Positions 48,301 to 57,488 of a DNA stretch of 64,000 nt are shown piece by piece; position 1 is the first letter of the stretch, and every line of letters begins with the position of its first letter. A program made the position numbers and the translations under genes. Source of the stretch: Membranipora membranacea (lineage: Eukaryota; Bryozoa; Gymnolaemata; Cheilostomatida; Membraniporidae); the NCBI GenBank assembly GCA_914767715.1, contig OU612067.1, positions 27,130,162-27,194,161 of the forward strand, given 5' to 3'. Below the pieces are notes generated by a model. That model was given only the letters and a program-made list of their open reading frames with translations. It was not told the origin of the DNA and did not search any database.

Positions 48301-50022
48301 TTCACAAGCGGTGCAGAATAATTTACGGCAGCTGTAGCAGGCACTGGTCAGCTTCTTATCTTCATGAGAAGGACAATACTTTGGCTGATACCTCGTCAGG
48401 GTGGTGTTATACTTTGATATGTCTATCTGATGGTGCTTCGTAGGAAAGAACACCTTAGACTGTTCATGTAACTAAAAATTGAAAAAAAATGGAACATGCC
48501 TTAAACTATGTGAATGGGTGAATCAGTGATATAAAAATAGCAACTGAAAATTGTATAACTCTTTTCCTCAATTATTTTTTCTCCGCAATTGGATCAAAGA
48601 TATGGAAATCATAAAAAGATTATTGGACAAAAATGCATACAATCTCTGCGTAAATTCATAAATTGTGTAGTCATAAATTTACACCAATAAAAACGACTTG
48701 AGTTAGCATGACCATCTCTCCAACGAGGTATAATACCACCAACATCTCAAAAGATATTGAGGAAAAACGCCGAGGAGTGGTACTCCTTGTATAAACCAAG
48801 GCGTTTCATGGTTTTAGCCTAAACTTACCTTAAAATGTTCATCACACAGTTTCTGTTCACAGCTGGTACAATAACACACAGCTTTCTGTTCCATACAAAT
48901 ATCACACTTTATATGATCTGTGTTAGATTCTGCTAGCTGTGATGTCGCGTCATTGTCAGAGACCTGGTAGCTCTTCATCCCCATCCATTCAGCATCATAA
49001 ATCCTCCTGTATATCAGCCAATAAAGATCTGTTATACATGGAACAGACTTTACATGTCGTAACATAACATAATAGCACATAATTTGATAACAATACATAG
49101 TCTTATCCCATAAATCACAGACCGGGTTAATAAGGTAGCCATGCTTCATCTAGAACGTGGTCATTGGTGATGTCCAATTGGTCAGCACAATACTTTGAAT
49201 TACAATAATAGGTTTGAGCCCACAGTTGGGGGGTTACTCTCTAAATCTAGCCCAAAGGGTTCCACCACTGGAAAAAGAGTACAAGCCCATAGGACTGCTG
49301 CAGTTCGTGATTTTGGGCTTGGTGTGGGTGGGGGGTGAGGGGTGGGAAGGATGGAAGCTCTATTTGCTTGGATCATTTTTCATACCTGAAATACTGTCTG
49401 ATTGGTTGGGTCATATTGACACATTTCAAAGCAACATCACAACAATATGTTCCAACCAATCAGAAAGTGTTAGTGGTATGATAAATGATCCAACTTTGGC
49501 AGTTAAAACTGTGATGTGCAGCCAAGTTGGCAACTGCAAAGCAAATAGAGCTTCCATCCTTCCCACCCCCCACCCCTACCCACACCAAGCCCAAAATCAG
49601 GAACTGCAGCAGTCCTATGTACAAACCATTATTTATAATGGGGTGAACTGGTTTAAAGGTCGTGTGTACGGGAGTGGTACCCTGTCTATTACCATTTAGT
49701 GAAACGGGTGACCGCCAACTAGCATGTTATAAAATTATTTATCGCATACGGTCCCTTTTTCGAAGCTTGTCAGCCGCTGGGGAATAGTTTTCATGGGGTA
49801 CGGTTCTTATGAAAGTTTACCTGTCTCCTGTAGCCTTACCCAATAACTTAGGTATATGAATACATATAACCTGGTAGCTCACCCACAAACAGGACAGTCT
49901 TTCTTAGGATCTTCTTCTAAGCAGGGTAAACAGAATACATGAGAGCAGGGTAACTGCATAGGCTCTATCATGTATGTCAACTTCTGTAGACAGAATCCAC
50001 AGTTTGGGTCTGCTTCTGCCAT
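42314..50022 (-). CDS. TRIM-like RING/B-box/coiled-coil/beta-propeller protein (putative E3 ubiquitin ligase)
   Basis: Seven exons join in one frame (607 aa): 50022-49883, 49006-48829, 48471-48255, 47882-47686, 43811-43523, 43326-42673, 42462-42314. Exon 1 encodes a C3HC4 RING (CGFC, CSHVFCLPC, CPVC). Exon 2 has a first B-box-like zinc site (CDICMEQKAVCYCTSC then CDEHF). Exon 3 has a B-box 2 (CPSHEDKKLTSACYSC, CTAC, HNKS). Exons 4-5 are charged, heptad-like coiled coil. Exon 6 (about 217 residues) has repeated beta-strand units (LAHLSVSETHVAVVD, GAILLDEDHIFVCDG, PSGICQDKDGCLYLVS) typical of an NHL-like propeller. Known for the family: RING recruits E2 enzymes and the C-terminal domain selects targets. 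ATG at 50022 is chosen because it directly precedes the RING; an in-frame ATG at 50085 is possible. The intron at 43812-47685 is swollen by mobile DNA. Confidence 0.85.
43885..44510 (-). mobile_element. LINE 3' fragment in intron of the TRIM-like gene
   Basis: The minus strand from about 44510 reads SRKMVLSFSRTHAIYDYLFINGS-type sequence followed by VEHFKYLGVFFSNSLKWHEH, the KYLG region downstream of the RT catalytic site, and continues open to 43965. The 3' UTR ends in a TTTAGATT-rich tail near 43885. It is truncated at its 5' end. Its motif set differs from the LINEs at 35123 and 40760, so it is probably a third family. Confidence 0.75.
44716..44832. mobile_element. Small nested MITE-like inverted repeat
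   Basis: AGTCCCTAGTAGCA at 44716-44729 faces TGCTACTAGGGAC at 44820-44832. It lies in the block that makes the left arm of the foldback element longer than the right arm, so it is probably part of a later insertion. Confidence 0.55.
45855..46210 (+). pseudogene. THAP-domain fragment inside the foldback element
   Basis: The frame opens with MSLQPATSSSQDDN and three copies of a 9-residue S/Q/D unit (27-bp DNA repeat, about 45875-45957). It then reads DLSFHTFPRNNEERLKVWV and KNWTPSKYAVLC, the central THAP signature (FHxFP, WV, NWTP, C). A frameshift near 46075 interrupts the expected HFE. In the next frame the THAP end continues with RPPGVGGRALLKKDAIPTIF. The N-terminal Cys pair is missing, so the zinc site is incomplete. 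Confidence 0.75.
46289..46830. repeat. Three diverged tandem repeats of about 180 bp in the foldback centre
   Basis: The order CAGTCATATC, CGCTGATAGTGGTAG, GTCGTGCC, ATTAGTATAA and AGTGGTTAGCT recurs three times, starting near 46289, 46499 and 46675. Confidence 0.7.
49288..49619. mobile_element. 332-bp MITE-like hairpin in the first intron of the TRIM-like gene
   Basis: CATAGGACTGCTGCAG at 49288 is the exact reverse complement of CTGCAGCAGTCCTATG at 49604-49619. The arms continue inward through AAATCA/TTTTGGGCTTGGTGTGGGT and GGAAGGATGGAAGCTCTATTTGC. The inner parts also pair (CTGATTGGTTGG / CCAACCAATCAG). There is no coding capacity. Confidence 0.8.
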
Positions 50023-50189
50023 CTTTTGATGACTGAAATCGAAACAATGGTATCTGTTGTAAAACATCTTCCTCCGAATACTCATTCACCATGTTTCCAT
50101 GTGAGTTTCGAGGTCGGCCTAGATCGAGCTGAGTTGTCACCTCTTGGCTCGATCTTGAAATATGCAGCCATTCCCATGATAGAGCTGAG

Positions 50190-50290
50190 AAAAAAAAAAC
50201 ATCAAAAAACTCTGCTGCCGCCGGGATTTAAACCCCGGCCTGCCGCACCTGCACCTGCGAGCTGATCCCTTGAGCTCAGCTCGAGCTCGG
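50190..50290 (-). repeat. tRNA-derived SINE-like segment
   Basis: The minus strand has an A-box-like GAGCTCAAGGGATCAGC and a B-box-like GGGTTTAAATCCC followed by a T-rich run. The acceptor stem is not formed, so a functional tRNA is unlikely. Confidence 0.4.
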
Positions 50291-50627
50291 AGGCAGAGTC
50301 ATGGCTCGAAGCTAAGGCTAATTAGCCTCAGTTAAAACTCAAACTAACATGGAAATGCAGTGTTTCACAATCAAAGATTCACGAGGAGTCACTGATGCTG
50401 ATGTAACAATCAATCATAATAATCTTAAGTCATGTTAGTAGCCAGCACCAGTACAGTGGAGCTTACCGCCTGGACCAGACCAATGAACTCCCTCTTCATT
50501 GACCAGACTCTTCTTTAATTCCCTCAGTGAGTTAGGTACAGGCAAGCCTTTTTATCAATGTATAGGTAAACCTGCAACCCGCAAAGACCTGAGCAACTAT
50601 TATCTGAAAGAAAACCATACTTCATGC

Positions 50628-50941
50628 CAGTGGCGTATATTAGCACTCACGGCCCACGGAATTCCATGGGTGCTTTATAACTGGAGCATTTTTACCGTAA
50701 TCTTCTACTGCTATTGAGTTGTTTTCTGAAAGTACCCAACAGCTCAGTGAGCTATTGAAATACCTCTCTGCTTGCACTATTTTGCTACCGATATGCAAAA
50801 ATTTCCGTGGTGGGAGGGCGCTTAAGCGCCCCTCCCACACCCTCCCCGCCACGCCTACGGCGTGTGGATCGGACTGCGCCCGATCATTATGCTCATCTCT
50901 AAAAAGTCAGAGAGTGAAATTTTTTAGAATATACGCCCCTG
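50628..50941. mobile_element. hAT-type MITE with perfect 8-bp target duplication
   Basis: The ends CAGTGGCGTATATT (50628) and AATATACGCCCCTG (to 50941) are inverted repeats with two mismatches, of the CAGNGGCG type seen in hAT elements. The flanks CTTCATGC (50620-50627 and 50942-50949) are identical 8-bp direct repeats. The 314-bp interior is GC-rich and contains short palindromes, including GCGCTTAAGCGC. No protein is encoded. Confidence 0.9.
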
Positions 50942-51487
50942 CTTCATGCCACCTATTCATAATCACATCTCTAGCATCGATGCCTATTACTAAAACGGAG
51001 TGACAGACAAGTAGTGAAGAGTTACTAGCCTATGCATACCTGAATGAAACTTGTGGAGCTCAACTTTTACAGTGCTCTTCTGTGTCTTATCACCACGATA
51101 GCTACTAACACAAATGTCAATCACCAACTTGAAATTTTTGTCTTTGCATATTGGCTTACAGTGTATAGAGTAAGACAAAAGCCTAGACAAAACTGATTAT
51201 TATTCCTGCAAGGGAATTTCCCTTTTCAAACATTCCAATAATATGAATTTATTTCATGGTTGAATGGTCAACAAATTGATATAAAACAAGTTCGCAGCTA
51301 CATCAGCTTATGCTTATCAGAGGTCAATAGGTGCAAATCAATTTATGTAAACATTTATTGTATAAACGTTGAAAAAGGCTCTGATAAACCAAGCTAGAAT
51401 GGTCTATATCTCTACTAATCTAATTCTAATATTTTGATATTCCTATTGCCAGAGATCACGACAGTTGTGATACAAATAAAAGTCAAT

Positions 51488-51560
51488 GGCCAGTATGGGG
51501 GTCGAACCCATGACATTCGCGTTATTAGCACGACGCTCTAACCAACTGATCTAACCGGCC
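51488..51560 (-). tRNA. tRNA-Ile (AAU anticodon)
   Basis: The 73-base minus-strand sequence folds as a cloverleaf without an intron or encoded CCA. The acceptor stem is GGCCGGT/ACTGGCC with one G-U pair. The anticodon loop is CTAATAA (anticodon AAU, read as IAU). The T arm is ATGGG-TTCGACC-CCCAT. The D stem GATC/GAGC has one A-G mismatch where most tRNA-Ile(AAU) genes have C-G. A TTTT pol III terminator lies just downstream on the minus strand. The overall match to tRNA-Ile(AAU) is strong; the D-stem mismatch leaves a small chance of a pseudogene. Confidence 0.88.
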
Positions 51561-52768
51561 AAGTTGATGCCACTGGGAGCTAAGACCTGATGTGAACAGC
51601 AGGTGTTTCCTTGAAAAGGCTGAAGCAATGGAGGAGAGGAGAGGTGTGTGTGGCATGTGTTGAGCTGACAGACTGCCCTGTATGGTAAGTCGCAGTAACA
51701 TTCCAAACCACGTGGTGACAAACTTGTGCATATAATTAATGATGTGGTGATATTATTTCTATCAAAATACAGGACATTAAAATATGTGTAATAATTTGAT
51801 AAATAATAATATAATGTAATAACTGATATATAACAGGTGGTATAAAAAAAGCACCTTAAAATCATTGTTTCTATCTCTCCTACATGCGATGAGAAATATT
51901 TAGGTCGGAATTTGAATATTTAATTTTTTGTGAAGTTGTCTCCCTCCCTCCCTCACATACGCTTTATTTGAGAAATAAATTTTTTGTTGTCAACCAAGCA
52001 TTTGATAAATTTTCTTATAAAATAGTTGGATTGAATTCTGTCAGGCCTGATAAGAAGATTGTCAAATAATGTCATAACGCAACCGTAAATAAAACCCATA
52101 GTAGAAAAGTTCAAAAATCAAATTCTTCTACTCAAATTTTATTTTAAATCTATTGCGTGCCAAATTATCCAACATAACCTTTCTAATTAATCATTAGCGA
52201 AAAAAATCACTTACAGAAGTAGGCCTAATTGGTTTTGAAATTAATCACACCACTGGCACACATATAATAAATTTATTATAATATATATATATATATATAT
52301 GTATAAATATGTATAATATATTTATATAATAACACCAGATCAGGAAAACCTACACACCAAATACTGTTTACAAACAGTCAGAAATAAGTGTGCACTATGT
52401 GACTATATACACATCACAACATCTTATTTTTGCTTGGTAAGCGCTTGTACGATCAGATTCAAAAGCGAAGAGAAACTGGGCCTGATTCAGCCCTAAGATC
52501 ACATTGTACAATGTAGGAATATTTCAATACATTGAGGTGGGGTCTCAATTCCGGGGCAAAGTTATACGGTCTTCCGGTTCACTATCCTAGAAATTAACTC
52601 AGTAGGTACATTGCTAGTTTCTGTCAATGAGAACCGCCACATGGAACACGCGCATCTATCGCACATGTAAAGATAAGGTTTTTTGATAAGTAATGGTATA
52701 AGAACCACTAACCAAAATTGACTGACATATCGATCAATTTGAAGCGGGAAGTCTACTGAGAAGGTAGT
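51561..52768. other. Intergenic, upstream of peroxidase copy F
   Basis: No gene is seen. A TA microsatellite lies at about 52280-52301. The last few hundred bases should hold the promoter of copy F, but no convincing element can be singled out. Confidence 0.4.
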
Positions 52769-55700
52769 ATGGTGTCTGTATCCCAGTTAGTGTTTCTTGT
52801 GGCTCTCTGTGGTGCCTCAGTCTCTGCAGTCACCAAACAGCAGGTAAAGATAATGAATCTATTTTAACCATTTATCCTCACAGATTACTTCATTCGATTG
52901 AAATATTATAAAAATTAAATGTGAAAATATACATTTATTTCTTTCTTTGTTTTGCTGGGACAAATTTTTTTGGTGAAATATAAATATATTAAGCCAATAC
53001 CCATTGATAGGAAAGAGCAGTCATTTCACGAGGGAAAAACAGCTTTTGTTGCTCTTAAAATGAGATTAAACCATGCTCAAGTCAAGGCAGCATCTCATCT
53101 CATCAGGTGGCTCCCTTTGACATTATGTTTATTATGTTCAATTTAGGATTACAAATTTGGCGAGGCCTGTGCAGGTTTGATAAACAAGACAGAGGAGTTT
53201 ATCCCAGCGTTTGTTAGACTGATATTCCACGACTGTGTCGGGGGATGTGACGGGTGTATCAACCTCAAACTTAAAGAGTCTAAACATGGAGACACAGTCA
53301 ATGCAGGTAAGTCTATTAGGTATAAATACAGTAGTTGAGCGATTCTAATTTAATCATGAGCCAAAATATATTCACAATATCTGATCCGGAGTAAGATTCT
53401 AGTCTAATGTAAATAGAGTAGGAGGTTTTTTTATTTCTGCCCATCTTCCGTAAAAAGCCTCCTTTCCCACACAGGAATTAAAAAAAACCTTGTGTACTTC
53501 CTGTACGGGATAGGACTTTTGATTTAATTCTCATTCTTGGATGGAACAGCCGAGATCAGCTGTATCGCTCTAGAAATAATAATAATTGTATCAACACAAA
53601 ATCTACATTTGTCTATGGTTAGGGACTTTGAGAGAATACTACTTTGTATTGTTTCCGGTTCTGAAGGCATCAGACCTTACCCACTATTAAGTATTCAAAA
53701 TTAGACAAATGAATTGCTTGCAAAAAACAGAATATTAGTAACCACTTTTGTAACTTACAAGTAAGTAGTCTGAGCCCCCCAGACTTTTGCCCCTCGCTCG
53801 ACGACACCCAGGCGAGGGAAGTAAGTTTGGATTAGTAGAAGCTGGTGTAAGCTGGCTTTATACTGTCAGTAGTCTTTTGTGATGGGTATAAAAAATTGTC
53901 TATTCCATTCTGTAGCAATTTTGGGCTTTATTACCATTAAATGTGTCTCACTGCAGCACTAGTTTTGAACTTCTTTAACTGTTCTCAACTTTCGATTTGG
54001 AATGTTTATAGGTTTATTATCCAAAGTAATTGCACGGCTTTTTGTTGATGGCTTGCCTTAAATCAGTGATATAGAAATAAATGATGTCACAAGACAGAAT
54101 GATACCCGAATCAAAGTTTCTTCCTGAGTTTTACAATACGGCTTGACACGGAAAATTGTTTTTCTGAAACATTGAGAGGCATTCATGGCATCAAAACATA
54201 AGACTTTACACATTGAACCCTTGGAATGCTTGCAATAAGGTGTAGATAAGAATGAAGATGCAACTTGAGGTTCCCGTAATTCAGTCATATTCTTCCTGTG
54301 AGTTCCCTGGATCGAATCTACACACAATATTTATCAGGGAATTATGTTATCTCTCAGGTGGTGAATAACCAGACTATCCTTTACTCTCACCTAGATAAAA
54401 GCCAGATGCACGTTGCACTATTTAAACAGTGCAACGTTTATAGGTTCATTGAATAAACCATTGGCTGCATGACCGGAAAGTGTGCTGTGCAAATGTATGG
54501 TACTGAAGTCATTTACAGAAACATGAAGTGTAGCCAAGATCAATAGCTTTTTGTTATAGAATGATTCAATGATGACTTCTGTTAGAAATTTACCTAAATC
54601 ATTCTTTTCGATCGATGCATTGTGAATATGTTGGTGATTAAGACAAACGAGACCTTTTAATGCGTTGAAACAGGGAGGATGGGAGGTATATCCCACCCTT
54701 CCTTCCTGGTTGAAATACCTCAAGGAACCATTAATAGATTTTTCTATTTGTATATTGTATGATACAGGTTTGGACGATGCTAAGAAGGCTTTAGACGGAG
54801 CTTACAGTAAGCTGAAGGGTATGGGTATCTCTAAGGCTGATTTCTATGCTAAATGTGCTCAGGTGGCTGCTGAGACAGGCCGGAGACGTTCTGGTAGGTT
54901 TACTGATGTTGTCATTATTGTAGCTCTGTAATAAAATGTCTCAACGGTTGTTTATGAATGAGTCTTCTTGGGTCTAGTTTATATTTGACATATTCCATAA
55001 AAGGCTGGTTTTAAATTGGTGATGAGTTGTTGTTTTGGATATCAAGATTATGAACAGGAGCAATTTTTCTTATTTTTGTTCAACTTGAAACTTGTTATAA
55101 TTATAGCTGTCCGCAACCGTCGCCAGAGAGGTTCAACTAGCAAGGCCAGTGACATGCCTATTAAGATGAGATATGGACGTAAGGACTGCAACGGCAAGCC
55201 AAGAGAGAAATCAGCAAGTTTCCCAGATCCAAGAATGGGTATCACCGGAACATTGAAATGGTGTAAAGATGTGTTCAACTTCACACGTAGAGAGTGTGTT
55301 GCAATCATGGGTAAGTCATTCTTGTCACATCAATATCCAATATCACAACAACCTGCTGCTTTAATTTAGACTTAGTCTCAGTCACCTAAATATTCTGAGA
55401 GAGAGATCGTACCATGAACATGTTCCAACATTGATATATTTTTGTTTGTAGGAGCTCACTCTATCGGTAGAGCACATCCTGAGGCATCAGGGTACAGGTT
55501 TGTGTGGATCCCCGGGGGTCAGTATCATCTAGATAACAGATACTACAGTGAGATGATATCTCGAGATTGGGAGCAGGTCAGTACTAACTATGAATCGTCT
55601 TATCTTTGAGCAGTGAATGATAATGTGAACAGAATTCAGAATGAATTTAATGCAGCGTGGCTGAAGAAGTTTGCACATGAACTTTGCTCACACCTTGACA

Positions 55701-56731
55701 ATACATGCCAAATGACAGATACAGCAAATGCCTTGGTGCAGTGCAGCCAATAAAATCATCAATTGAAGGGTAATCTTTCAGCTGCGTTGAAGCAAGCACT
55801 AATATGGGTTATAAAAAGCATATCACCCATACGAAATAATTTTGTATCCCTTTTTTTCTCAAGTCTAATGTTGCAAGAGGAAGAAGAAACACCGGCTCTA
55901 CTGCCAGATATCAGTACTCTGCTGACAGTGGTCTCATGTTAAACACAGATATCTGTCTGCTCAAGAACATCAAACCTAATAAATATGGAGAGTAAGTGAT
56001 GTGCTCCTGATTTATTTAATTCTGAGAGGCTGCACTGCAACAAGTCTAAGTGCTCAGACTCCTAATCAGGTAGAGTTAGTGCGACTTACGCCAGTGACTG
56101 GTGTGCTGAGTATTTAGAATGTTGAGGAAATTATGCTCCTCTCATTTCTCTGATAAAAAACCTGTCTCTTTTTTTCACAGGGTTACTCAGAAATTGAGCG
56201 CCTTAGGAAATTCCACAACAGCCAACGTTGTATACGAGTTTGCAGCAGATAACAACAAATGGCTGAATGCATTTGGAAAGGTGAGTACACAACATAAGGT
56301 TCGACAATTAGTCAGAACCTTTACGATCATGAGCCAAATTTTCAGAGAAATCAGACCAACCATAATTTGAAATGGATGGTTTTTATATTTCCATTTTTAG
56401 AGAGATTGTGCTTGTTTAAAACTATCATCAATTCGTGTGAAAAGCGGTTTTACTTTCCATACTTTTTATTACATATTTATGATTTGATAGTCATTGTCAC
56501 TTTTACTATTTGATACAGGCATTCACAAAACTGATGGGTACAGGAAATCAGTTAAAAGATGTTGTTGGAGGGGCAGCCGAAATTCCACCAACTAGCTACG
56601 GCTCACAGCCCGCTCCACCATCTGGTGGTAGAGGACCCGGGGGCAGAGGAGGACCTGGGGGTAGAGATGGACCTGGAGGTAGAGATGGACCTGGAGGTAG
56701 AGGTACCGGACCTGGAGGCTTTGGGAAATAA
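52769..56731 (+). CDS. Peroxidase copy F: secreted plant-type haem peroxidase with Gly/Pro/Arg tail, intact
   Basis: Eight exons join in one frame (376 aa): 52769-52843, 53147-53306, 54768-54893, 55107-55310, 55452-55576, 55864-55991, 56181-56280, 56519-56731. Exon 1 encodes a signal peptide (LVFLVALCGASVSA). Exon 2 carries the distal FVRLIFHDCVGGCDGC motif. Exons 4-5 carry ECVAIMGAHSIGRAH, the proximal haem-ligand His. Intron phases match copy B throughout. Exon 4 is 27 bases longer at its start and adds an Arg-rich segment (AVRNRRQRG). Exon 8 is far longer than copy B's and encodes a tail of about 50 residues rich in Gly, Pro and Arg, with repeated GPGGRD units. A poly(A) signal AATAAA lies at 56885. 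Secretion and peroxidase activity are inferred from motifs; a role in matrix cross-linking is possible but unproven. Confidence 0.92.
56627..56716 (+). repeat. In-frame 18-bp minisatellite coding GPGGR(D/G) units
   Basis: Tandem GGACCTGGAGGTAGAGAT-type units, four to five copies with small changes, lie inside the last exon of peroxidase copy F. The third-position changes keep the Gly-Pro-Gly-Gly-Arg pattern. Confidence 0.85.
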
Positions 56732-57488
56732 TTAAAAGTCCTATACTACAGAGGGATTTTATAAAAAAAATCAATGCAATTTGGACATTATTGCATTATT
56801 ATTATGTTTTAATAGTTCCTTTTTCTACTTGCTTTGTTATATTTTGTGAAGAGCATTTATTGTTTTGGATTTATTGATTGGAAAAATAAATGGCCATAAA
56901 TTGCTAGAAGCGTTTAATCCTTAGTAAATCCTTGTAAAGTAACTGTTATTGAAAAAAAGAAAATAGAAGGCTTGAGAAAATATGCTGATAATATGCGCGG
57001 GACAAATCATCAATTTATAGGGGAAAAAAGGTGTGTCAAGACCTAACACTTTGTATGACGGACTTTGAACCTAAAACAAATATTATGATACAAACAAACT
57101 TTATAAGAAAATATTGTGGTTCATCCATAAATACCAGGATCAAGTTTTAATCTATAACTTATATCATCCATATAAAATAAAACAGCACAAACACAGCAAA
57201 AATTCTGTCCATAGGTTTTAACTTTCGATGCAGAATATAATATCAGAGAAAAATAGATTGCGTATTGCTGTCGTAAGTAAATCAATAGATTAAGAATATA
57301 ATTTAGTCATAATTTCAATGGACAGACCAAGAGAATGCTCCTTTGAGGCAAAATGGTGAGAAATATGACAGTGGAACCTCGCCTCACTGTATGGAAAAGC
57401 TTATGAGGTGTGCAATAATAAATAATACTAATAATTAATGTAATATAAAAGGATATATATGCACACTATTTTACACTACATCACAATG
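56732..57488. other. Convergent 3' flanks of copy F and STK11IP
   Basis: This holds the 3' UTR of copy F (AATAAA at 56885-56890) and, on the other strand, the 3' UTR of STK11IP. No further gene is seen. Confidence 0.5.

Noticed and set aside
49214-49699. 161-codon plus-strand frame
   Set aside because: It is the read-through of the 332-bp hairpin inside the TRIM-like gene's intron; the frame is a by-product of the inverted repeat.
51525-51865. Minus-strand frames of 68 and 104 codons
   Set aside because: They overlap or adjoin the tRNA-Ile gene and show no family features.
56592-56774. 60-codon minus-strand frame
   Set aside because: It is the complement of the GPGGR minisatellite and has no independent support.
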